A DNA stretch of 64,000 nt. Origin: Anaerolineales bacterium UBA5195. Its GTDB lineage: Bacteria > Chloroflexota > Anaerolineae > Anaerolineales > Villigracilaceae. The DNA lies in NCBI GenBank assembly GCA_002412925.1, contig DHVZ01000076.1, forward strand, positions 1 through 64,000, given 5' to 3'. The notes under the pieces were generated by a model, which searched no databases, was not told the origin of the DNA, and saw only the letters and a list, made by a program, of their open reading frames with translations. Below are positions 50,244 to 58,354 of this stretch, piece by piece (within the stretch, counting starts at the first letter, position 1; each line of letters begins with the position of its first letter). The position numbers and the translations under genes were made by a program.

Positions 50244-53200
50244 TGAATAATCTTCGCTCCCGCCTCTGGATTTACGACCTGCTCTTTGTGTTGATTCTGC
50301 TCATGGCGGCTTATTTCCGTTTAAGCGGCCTGAACTGGGACCAAAGCCAGCACCTGCATCCCGATGAACGCTTCTTGACGATGGTCGAATCGGCGATGCG
50401 TCCGGTAGACAGCCTCTCGGCTTATTTTGACACCGCGACTTCGACGCTGAACCCGCACAATGTCGGGTTTGGTTTTTACGTTTATGGCGACTTGCCGATC
50501 ATTCTCGTCCGCTACGCAGCGGAATGGATGTCTGACCTGGCGAAATGGGCGGCAGAAACTGTCCAGGCGAATGGTGTGGATAGTTTTGGCGGCCCGCTGC
50601 TGGCGGTTCTTGGCGAAACGACCACCTGGGCCGGTTACGATGAAGTTGCGCTGGTGGGACGCGTGCTTTCGGCGTTTTCGGATTTAGGCTCGATCCTGCT
50701 GCTTTACCTGATTGCGGCCCGGCTTTATGGACGCAAGGTGGGGTTGCTGGCGGCGACTTTCTCGGCGCTGGCGGTCATGCAGATTCAGCAGTCACACTTT
50801 TTTACGGTGGATACGTTTGCCAACTTCTTCATGTTCCTGGCAACATATTTTGCTGTGGAAGTGATGGTTGGAGAAGAAGAGACACATTTTGACTTTGGTA
50901 GTTGGGATGCGTTCTGGAAAGGGCTGTCCTCCCCACTGGTACTGAACACCCTCGGTTTTGGATTGGCGCTGGGCGCCTCGGTGGCCTCCAAAATTAATGC
51001 CGCGCCGTTGGCCGTGCTGCTGCCCGGAGCCTTGATCATCCGTTATTTCAGGCTGAAGGGCGTTGAGCAGAAGGCGGAGGGCGAAGAGCATAATAGTTTG
51101 CCAGAAGGGCAAACGACAGAGGCAACAACTGCCCTCGGTTTGCGGCCCGCGGCCTTTTCCATCGAAACCCTCATCGTTTTACTCGTGCTCGGCGCAATTA
51201 TCTCGGCGCTGGCTTTCCGCGTTTTCCAGCCTTACGCTTTCAGCGGGCCGGGTTTTCTTGGGGTAACGCCGAACCCTAAATGGGTGTCGAACATCACCGA
51301 GCAGCGCAACCAGGCCAGCGGTGATGTGGACTTTCCGCCTGCTTTGCAGTGGGCGCGGCGACCGGCCTGGTTCTCGGTCTACAACCTGGTAGCCTGGGGG
51401 TTGGGCTGGCCGCTGGGTATTTTGGCCTGGGCTGGCTTCCTGTACATGGGCTGGCGCATACTCAAGGGTGAGTGGAAAGAACACCTCCTGTTATGGGGTT
51501 GGACGGGCGCATATTTCATCTGGCAGTCGATGCAGTGGAACCCGACCATGCGCTACCAACTGCCCATTTACCCGCTCCTGGCAATGATGGCAGGCTGGTT
51601 CATTTTCAACGGCCCGCGGTTCCCCAAGCCAACCCAAAATGGTGAAGAGACACGCACTAGGCACTACATATTCCGGATTGGGTATTCCGTTTTGGCAATC
51701 GCGGTTCTCGCCGCCACCTTTGCCTGGACTTATGCCTTCACCCGCATTTATACCCGCGACCACAGCCGCGTACAGGCCACCCGTTGGATTTATCAAAACA
51801 TCCCCGGGCCGTACAACTTGAAAATCCGCCAGGCGGATGGGAGCAGCTTCACCCAGCCGATGTCCATGCCGCAGGGCTATGTCATCACTCAGGGTGCCCC
51901 CTATGACGTCCAGTTTGTTCCTTTTGCTTCCGGCGACCTGACCGAAATTTTCCTGGCCAATGCCGCGGCCATGGGCGCGCCCGGCGCGCAGTCACTGACC
52001 ATCACCCTCTATGCAGAGCCTGACGCGCCTGCCGACAAAGTGCTGGCGACTGCCAGCCTGGACAGCGATTTTGCAGTTAAATCTGATCCGCGCGGCGAAG
52101 CGTATACGCTTAAGTTTGACGGACCCATCTTGCTGGAGAAAGGCCGCACCTATTTTCTGCGTTTTGTTTCCAGCGGCGCACTTGCGCTGATCGGCACTGC
52201 GCCGGTCCACGAGACTTCGTGGGACGATGGATTGCCCTTGCGTATGGATGGTTACGACGCTTACGGCGGCATGTACCAGGGTGATCTAAATTTTGAGATG
52301 TATTGGGATGATAACGCCGATAAATTATCCCGTTTCGAAACCAATCTCGATGCCGGGGATTATGTCTTCATCACCTCCAATCGCCAGTGGGCGACGACCA
52401 CGCGCGTGCCGGAACGTTATCCTCTGACGGTTGCCTACTACCGCAATCTGATCGGCTGCCCGGAAGATAAAGATGTTATCTGGTGCTACAACGTGGCCGA
52501 ACCGGGGATGTTCAAGGGGAATTTTGGCTTTGAGCTGGTGCAGACATTTACCTCGTACCCGGAGATTTTCGGTCATCAATTCAACACGCAGTTTGCCGAG
52601 GAAGCCTTCACTGTTTACGACGCCCCCAAGGTGCTGCTTTTCAAGAAAACAGATACCTATCACCCGCAGACGGTCCGCGCCATCCTTGGCGCAGTCGATT
52701 TGACGCGTGTCATCCGTGTGACACCGCGCCAGGCTGGGCGCATTCGGCACAACCTGCCCAGCTTGCTGCTGCCCGCTGACCTGCTCGCGGAACAGCGCGC
52801 TGGAGGGACGTGGAGCGAAATGTTCTCCTATCAGTCGCTTCAGAACAAGTACCCCTTCCTTGGGCTGGTTATCTGGTACCTGGCAATCGGCCTGCTTGGC
52901 CTGTTTACCTGGCCGATCCTGCGCCTGCTCTTGCCAGGCTTGCCCGATAAAGGCTATCCGTTGGCGAGACTGGCCGGGCTTTTGTTGCTGGCTTTCGGGG
53001 TGTGGTTGGCGGCTTCCCTCGGCGGGCAGTATTCCCGCTTGGCCATTGCGGCCGGCTACGGGTTGATCCTGGTTGCTGGCGCCATCGCCTTTGTTGTCAA
53101 ACGGGACGAAATCCGCGCAGAAGTGCGTTCCCAGGGAAAATATTTCCTGCTGGTTGAGGGCTTGTTCCTGGCCTTTTTCCTGATCGACCTTGCCATCCGC

Positions 53201-55276
53201 CTGGGCAACCCGGATTTGTGGCACGCGGCGCGCGGCGGCGAACGTCCGATGGATTTTGCATACCTGAACGCGGTCCTGAAAAGCACCAGCTTCCCGCCGT
53301 ACGACCCCTGGTTTGCGGGTGGATATATTAATTATTACTATTGGGGTTATGTGCTGGTCGGTACGCCGATTAAATTGCTTGGGATTGTACCGTCGATTGC
53401 GTATAACTTTGTTCTACCGACTCTGTTTGCCCTGCTGGGTATCGGTGGTTTTTCTGTAGCGTGGAACCTTATCGATGGTTTCAAGACCAAAGATGATGAA
53501 GACCTGTCCCCTTTTATGCTGAAATTGATTGTGGGCATCGCTGCCGGGGCCGGGCTGGTGTTGCTTGGCAACCTGGGCACCCTCCAGTTGATCTATCATG
53601 CCCTCCAAAAACTGGTTGTGACCAATGAAATGGTTGACAGCCGGGACGTGTGGGCCTACCAGCATTTAATCTGGGCGGCGCAGGGTGCCTGGAAGTTGGT
53701 GACAGGCTTGTCTACTGGCGTATCCCTGCCGATTGGCTGGGGCGAATACTATTGGGCACCCAGCCGGGTGATGCCGGTCGGTGACCTGGCAATTACTGAA
53801 TTTCCGCTCTTCACTTTTATTTATAGTGATTTGCATGCACATATGATTGCCCTGCCGTTGACGGTGCTTTCGGTGGCCTGGGCGCTTTCGACGCTCCTGG
53901 CGCGCAAACTCAGCCGCTGGTCTTGGCTGGCGACGCTGGCTTTTGGCGGGCTGGTGATCGGTTCGCTGCGCCCCACCAATACCTGGGATTTCCCCACCTA
54001 TCTGACACTTGGGGCGCTTGTCACGGGCTATGCTATTTTCCGTTATGCGGGTGATGGTGGGCGTTGGTTCGGTTTTCCGCCGGTTGTCAAACGTGTCTTC
54101 CTGGCCTTGCTGGGAATGGGCATTTTTGTCGGGTTTGCCTTTTTGCTTTACCAGCCTTTTGCGCAATGGTTTGGGCAGGCCTACACCCAGGTGAGTCTGT
54201 GGAAGAATGAAAAAACACCCATCTGGTCCTACTGGACGCATTGGGGATTATTCCTGTTTGTCATTCTTTCGTGGATGCTCTGGGAAACCCGTCAATGGCT
54301 GGCGCAGACGCCCATTTCGGCGCTGGCGAAACTCAAGCCTTACGAACTGCTGATTGAAATGGCGGTCGCCGTTTTTGTGGCCTTGCTCCTGGCTTTGCAG
54401 TTCATCTTGAAAGTTCCGGTGGCCTGGTTTGCTTTCCCGATGGCCGTCTGGGCCCTGGTTTTGATGCTGCGTCCCGGACAGCCGGATGTGAAACGCCTGG
54501 TCCTGTTCATGGTCAGCACCGGCCTTGTCCTGACGCTGGTGGTCGAGTTTATCGTGCTGGTCGGCGATATTGGCCGCATGAACACGGTTTTTAAGTTTTA
54601 TTTGCAGGTCTGGGTCTTGTTCGCCCTCAGCGCAGCAGCGGCGCTCGGCTGGATCACGACCGAGTTCGATGAGTGGGGTCGTATCGGGCGGGTTGTCTTC
54701 CAGGTTTTTGGCGGGTTTTTGCTGGCCGGGGCGCTGTTGTACCCCTTTGCGGCCAGCATGGATAAAATTCGCGACCGGATAGCGCCCAATCTTCCATTCA
54801 CTTTCGACAGTATGACATACATGCTGTTTTCCCGTTATGGCGATAGCGGCGCCGACATGGACTTGAGCCAGGATTATCGTGCCATTCGCTGGCTGCAGGA
54901 TAATGTCAAGGGTTCCCCGGTGGTGCTCGAAGCTGCCCCGGCGGGGATCCAATACACCTGGTTTTCGCGGATCTCCATATATACCGGCCTTCCCACAGTG
55001 GTGGGCTGGCAGTGGCACCAGGAGCAGCAGCGCGCGCTGATGCCCCCTGGAACTGTGGCGGCGCGCGGCGTCGAAGCGCAGTCTTTCTATCGTAACAATG
55101 ATATCGAGATGGCGAAAGCTTTCTTGGAAAAATACAATGTCGGTTACATTGTCGTTGGACAGCAGGAACGTGTCCGCTTCCCGGAAGGCATGGCGAAATT
55201 TGATGAGCAGAATGGAAAAATGTGGAAAGAAGTTTACCGCGAAGCCGATACCGTCATATATGAGGTCTTGCCATGA
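50243..55276 (+). CDS. giant fusion: GT-C glycosyltransferase-like domain plus DUF2298 (Chlor_Arch_YYY) domain
   Basis: 1677 aa. Residues 1-520 are a GT-C core with 'QHLHPDERFLTMVE' (the HPDE-type acidic motif) and about ten helices. Residues about 520-855 are a large extracytoplasmic domain containing a sandwich-like region ('SLTITLYAEPDAP'). Residues about 860-1677 are DUF2298: 'GYINYYYWGYVLVG' near 1026 gives the YYY motif, 'YSDLHAH' near 1195, and 'RMNTVFKFYLQVWVLFALSAA' near 1450. The 55.7-58.2 kb protein carries the same three blocks. Function is not established. Translation is coupled to its neighbours on both sides. Confidence 0.82.
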   Translation: MNNLRSRLWIYDLLFVLILLMAAYFRLSGLNWDQSQHLHPDERFLTMVESAMRPVDSLSAYFDTATSTLNPHNVGFGFYVYGDLPIILVRYAAEWMSDLAKWAAETVQANGVDSFGGPLLAVLGETTTWAGYDEVALVGRVLSAFSDLGSILLLYLIAARLYGRKVGLLAATFSALAVMQIQQSHFFTVDTFANFFMFLATYFAVEVMVGEEETHFDFGSWDAFWKGLSSPLVLNTLGFGLALGASVASKINAAPLAVLLPGALIIRYFRLKGVEQKAEGEEHNSLPEGQTTEATTALGLRPAAFSIETLIVLLVLGAIISALAFRVFQPYAFSGPGFLGVTPNPKWVSNITEQRNQASGDVDFPPALQWARRPAWFSVYNLVAWGLGWPLGILAWAGFLYMGWRILKGEWKEHLLLWGWTGAYFIWQSMQWNPTMRYQLPIYPLLAMMAGWFIFNGPRFPKPTQNGEETRTRHYIFRIGYSVLAIAVLAATFAWTYAFTRIYTRDHSRVQATRWIYQNIPGPYNLKIRQADGSSFTQPMSMPQGYVITQGAPYDVQFVPFASGDLTEIFLANAAAMGAPGAQSLTITLYAEPDAPADKVLATASLDSDFAVKSDPRGEAYTLKFDGPILLEKGRTYFLRFVSSGALALIGTAPVHETSWDDGLPLRMDGYDAYGGMYQGDLNFEMYWDDNADKLSRFETNLDAGDYVFITSNRQWATTTRVPERYPLTVAYYRNLIGCPEDKDVIWCYNVAEPGMFKGNFGFELVQTFTSYPEIFGHQFNTQFAEEAFTVYDAPKVLLFKKTDTYHPQTVRAILGAVDLTRVIRVTPRQAGRIRHNLPSLLLPADLLAEQRAGGTWSEMFSYQSLQNKYPFLGLVIWYLAIGLLGLFTWPILRLLLPGLPDKGYPLARLAGLLLLAFGVWLAASLGGQYSRLAIAAGYGLILVAGAIAFVVKRDEIRAEVRSQGKYFLLVEGLFLAFFLIDLAIRLGNPDLWHAARGGERPMDFAYLNAVLKSTSFPPYDPWFAGGYINYYYWGYVLVGTPIKLLGIVPSIAYNFVLPTLFALLGIGGFSVAWNLIDGFKTKDDEDLSPFMLKLIVGIAAGAGLVLLGNLGTLQLIYHALQKLVVTNEMVDSRDVWAYQHLIWAAQGAWKLVTGLSTGVSLPIGWGEYYWAPSRVMPVGDLAITEFPLFTFIYSDLHAHMIALPLTVLSVAWALSTLLARKLSRWSWLATLAFGGLVIGSLRPTNTWDFPTYLTLGALVTGYAIFRYAGDGGRWFGFPPVVKRVFLALLGMGIFVGFAFLLYQPFAQWFGQAYTQVSLWKNEKTPIWSYWTHWGLFLFVILSWMLWETRQWLAQTPISALAKLKPYELLIEMAVAVFVALLLALQFILKVPVAWFAFPMAVWALVLMLRPGQPDVKRLVLFMVSTGLVLTLVVEFIVLVGDIGRMNTVFKFYLQVWVLFALSAAAALGWITTEFDEWGRIGRVVFQVFGGFLLAGALLYPFAASMDKIRDRIAPNLPFTFDSMTYMLFSRYGDSGADMDLSQDYRAIRWLQDNVKGSPVVLEAAPAGIQYTWFSRISIYTGLPTVVGWQWHQEQQRALMPPGTVAARGVEAQSFYRNNDIEMAKAFLEKYNVGYIVVGQQERVRFPEGMAKFDEQNGKMWKEVYREADTVIYEVLP

Positions 55277-55659
55277 CCCTGATCTACCACATTACTTCCC
55301 GTGACGCCGCGCTGTGGGCCCGTCAGACCGGCGAATATCGCACCGAAAGCCTTGCCCAAGATGGCTTTATCCACTTGTCACAGCATCACCAGATTCTAAG
55401 TGTGGCAAACGCCTTCTATGCGGGGAAAAAGGAACTGGTTATTCTGGTCGTCGAAACCTCCCGCCTGAAAGCGAAGTTGAAATATGAGGCGCCGGTTCAC
55501 CCGTCAGCTTCGACAAGCGCAGCGGCGCTTTCGGAAGATGCGCGTTTCCCACACCTTTATGGCCCCCTGAATCTTGACGCAGTTGTCAAAGCGGTCAATT
55601 TCCCTCCGCTTGCGAATGGCAGGTTCGAACTACCGGCTGAAATAAGCGATCAGAAATAA
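55273..55659 (+). CDS. DUF952 family protein
   Basis: 128 aa. 'IYHITSRDAALWARQTGEYRTESLAQDGFIHLSQHHQ' and 'FPHLYGPLNLDAVV' are the DUF952 blocks. Between 'KYEAPVH' and 'RFPHLYG' there are about 15 extra Ser/Ala-rich residues ('PSASTSAAALSED') that look like a small insertion. It overlaps the giant gene by 4 nt (ATGA). Function unknown. Confidence 0.85.
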   Translation: MTLIYHITSRDAALWARQTGEYRTESLAQDGFIHLSQHHQILSVANAFYAGKKELVILVVETSRLKAKLKYEAPVHPSASTSAAALSEDARFPHLYGPLNLDAVVKAVNFPPLANGRFELPAEISDQK

Positions 55660-55660
55660 G

Positions 55661-55691
55661 AAGTGGGTCACGTTTCAAACGTGACCCACTT
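55661..55691. repeat. GTCACGTTT-type palindrome, copy 2
   Basis: AAGTGGGTCACGTTT, centre C, AAACGTGACCCACTT: a perfect 31-nt palindrome between two coupled genes. Confidence 0.88.
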
Positions 55692-55707
55692 ATCCCCGGG
55701 AATTCAT

Positions 55708-58176
55708 ATGTTCCAATTCATCCTCTGGTACCTCACCATCACCCTGCTTGGCCTGCTGACTTTCCCGCTGGCCCACCGGCTCTTCCCTGCCCTCGCCGAT
55801 CGCGGTTACAGCCTGAGCCGCGCGCTTGGCCTTCTGCTCTGGGGATTTGTGTTCTGGCTCTCAGTCTCGTTTGGTCTTGCGCACAACGAAGTCGGTGGAT
55901 TGCTGTTTGCGCTGGCGGTGGTTATCGGGCTTTCGGGTTGGGCGCTGTGGAGTTCGGGTGATAAACCGCAGATTGAAAACGATGGGCAATCTTCGAGGGC
56001 CTCTGGTTTAGCGACTATTCTCAACTGGGTGAAATCCAACCTGCGCCTTGTCCTTTCTGTCGAGGTTTTCTTCCTTGTCGCCTTCGCGTTCTGGGCTTTT
56101 GTGCGGGCCAACAATCCCGATACGACCGGCACTGAAAAGCCGATGGAAATCGCCTTTATCAACGCCATCTTGCGCTCGCCGACCTTCCCGCCGCATGACC
56201 CCTGGTTGAGCGGATATGGCATCTCTTACTATTATTTCGGTTATGTGTTGGCCTCCATGCTGGCGATGATTACGGCCACCAACGGCGGCATGACTTTCAA
56301 CCTGATGCTCTCGCTGGTCTTTGCGATGAGTGTCATCGGTTCGTATGGGCTGCTCTATAACCTGCTGAACGCTTATTGGTACTCTCTCGAAGAGTCAACG
56401 CGTAAACTCCAAGCTTTGCTGGGTGCATTCTTTGGCCCGCTTTTTCTCGTCATTCTCAGTAACGTGGAAGGTTTTCTCGAGCTTCTCCACGCTCATGGGG
56501 TTGGCTGGACAAATGACGGTGCAAATTTCTGGCTATGGCTAAAGATGAAAGACTTGAGCCAGGCGCCCAGCCTGCCCCTGGGCTGGAATCCGCGTTTTTG
56601 GTTCTGGTGGCGCGCTTCGCGCATCTTGCATGATTACGACCTGCGCGGAGAGTTTGTTGAAATCATCGACGAGTTCCCATTTTTCTCCTACCTGCTCGGC
56701 GACCTGCATCCGCACGTTTTAGCCATGCCTTTTGGATTGTTGGCCGCTGCGTTGGCCTTGAACCTGTACCTGGGCGGCTGGAGAGGCGAGACGAATTTTC
56801 AGGTCTTCAAGCTGCCGGTCTGCAAGGAGGGCCTCGCCCTGCTGCCAGTTGTTCTGGGTGGGCTGGCTTTCCTGAACACCTGGGATTTCCCGATCTACCT
56901 GGCAGTGGTCACAGGGGCTTTCATCCTGTCGCTTGTCAGCGAGCGCGGCTGGGATTGGGAACTGGTCGAGGATTTTTTGAAGTTTTCCATTCCGGTGGGG
57001 CTGGCCAGCATTGCGCTGTACCTGCCATTCTATGTCAGCTTTTCTTCGCAGGCAGGCGGGGTTTTGCCAAATGTTATCTTTCCCACCCGCGGCGCGTACA
57101 TCTGGATCATGTTTGGGACACTCCTGGTGCCGCTCTTCCTGTTCCTGGGTTCGTTGCTTGGCAAGCGTGACGCAGATTGGAAAAAAGGCTTCCTGCTGGT
57201 CATCGGTGTGACCTTGTTTCTGTGGCTCTTCTCGGCCGCGCTGGGGATTGTCGCCTCGCAGGCCGAAGCTGGGCGGGTTTTTATCTCGTCGCAAGGGATG
57301 AGTTCTACGGGTGAAGTCCTCAAAGAAGCCACCCTGCGGCGTTTTCAGTTTGGCGCAGGTTTGTTGACGCTGGTTTTGCTGGTCGGTACGGCGTTAGCTT
57401 ATTTGGCGGCGGCAAAGGCCCAGGGTGAGTCCGAGGTTTCCGCCGGGCGCAACCCAACCCCATTTGTGCTGATGTTCATCCTGTTCGGCGGATTGCTCGT
57501 CATCGCTCCCGAATTTATCTACCTGCGCGACCAGTTTGGCTCACGCATGAACACGATCTTTAAGTTTTATTACCAGGCTTGGGCGCTCTGGTCGCTGGCG
57601 GCGGCCTTCGGATTTGTGGTGCTGGTGAAGGAACTCCGTGGAATTAAATTGGGTCTGTTTGCTGTGGCGATGCTGCTGGTGCTGGTGGCCGGGCTGACCT
57701 ACCCGATGCTTTCCCTGCCAAACAAAACGGATAACTTTAACGCTGCCAACTCAGACCGACGCACGCTGGACGGAGCAGCCTATCTGAATCTATATTTCGC
57801 CGACGATTATGCCGCCATCCAATGGCTGACTCAGGCTCCGTTAGGGACGGTGGTTGAAGCCGTTGGGGGCAGTTATACCGAGTTCGCGCGCGTCGCCACA
57901 TATTCCGGCCAGCCGACGGTGTTGGGTTGGCCGGGTCACGAAAGCCAGTGGCGGGGTGGCTATGCAGAGATGGGTGGCCGTGCTGAAGATATCCGGATGT
58001 TATATGAAACTGGTAGTTGGAATCAGGCTGAGGTTGTTCTTAAACGATATGGGATCCGTTTTGTTTACCTTGGCCCGTTGGAATACAGAACCTACGAGGT
58101 TATCGAAGAGAAATTTGCTCGTAACCTGGCCGAAATTTATCGCCAGGGGCAGGTTGTTATTTACGAAGTGCCTTGA
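55708..58176 (+). CDS. DUF2298 (Chlor_Arch_YYY) membrane protein
   Basis: 822 aa from the ATG at 55708, just past the palindrome; the open frame from 55663 would begin inside it. About 16 helices. 'YGISYYYFGYVLASM' (YYY motif, about residue 172), 'LLGDLHPHVLAMPFG' (about 331), 'SRMNTIFKFYYQAWALWSLAAAFG' (about 614), and an extracytoplasmic C-terminal domain. The order matches the C-terminal half of the preceding giant protein, so the two are paralogues. Likely part of surface glycan assembly. Confidence 0.85.
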   Translation: MFQFILWYLTITLLGLLTFPLAHRLFPALADRGYSLSRALGLLLWGFVFWLSVSFGLAHNEVGGLLFALAVVIGLSGWALWSSGDKPQIENDGQSSRASGLATILNWVKSNLRLVLSVEVFFLVAFAFWAFVRANNPDTTGTEKPMEIAFINAILRSPTFPPHDPWLSGYGISYYYFGYVLASMLAMITATNGGMTFNLMLSLVFAMSVIGSYGLLYNLLNAYWYSLEESTRKLQALLGAFFGPLFLVILSNVEGFLELLHAHGVGWTNDGANFWLWLKMKDLSQAPSLPLGWNPRFWFWWRASRILHDYDLRGEFVEIIDEFPFFSYLLGDLHPHVLAMPFGLLAAALALNLYLGGWRGETNFQVFKLPVCKEGLALLPVVLGGLAFLNTWDFPIYLAVVTGAFILSLVSERGWDWELVEDFLKFSIPVGLASIALYLPFYVSFSSQAGGVLPNVIFPTRGAYIWIMFGTLLVPLFLFLGSLLGKRDADWKKGFLLVIGVTLFLWLFSAALGIVASQAEAGRVFISSQGMSSTGEVLKEATLRRFQFGAGLLTLVLLVGTALAYLAAAKAQGESEVSAGRNPTPFVLMFILFGGLLVIAPEFIYLRDQFGSRMNTIFKFYYQAWALWSLAAAFGFVVLVKELRGIKLGLFAVAMLLVLVAGLTYPMLSLPNKTDNFNAANSDRRTLDGAAYLNLYFADDYAAIQWLTQAPLGTVVEAVGGSYTEFARVATYSGQPTVLGWPGHESQWRGGYAEMGGRAEDIRMLYETGSWNQAEVVLKRYGIRFVYLGPLEYRTYEVIEEKFARNLAEIYRQGQVVIYEVP

Positions 58177-58193
58177 TTTATCCTGTTTATTTC

Positions 58194-58306
58194 CGGCTCT
58201 TTGGGAGAATCTCCGTGGTAGAACCCCGCATATTGGGATGTAAGCGTGCGTACGCACGCTTACATCCCAATATGCGGCACTCTTCGCGGAAAATCCTGGA
58301 GACTCT
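58194..58306 (+). repeat. dispersed intergenic repeat, copy E, with a 52-bp perfect palindrome
   Basis: Left end GGCTCTTTGGGAGAATCTCC, then GTGGTAGAACCCCGCA. 58226-58277 is a perfect palindrome centred on 58251/58252. The right end is CACTCTTCGCGGAAAATCC then TGGAGACTC. It is the most complete of five related copies (A-E) and fills most of the gap between two membrane protein genes. Confidence 0.85.
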
Positions 58307-58354
58307 CATATCGCTCCCCAAAGGGCGTTGGGAAAGTAGGTTAAAATACATCCC

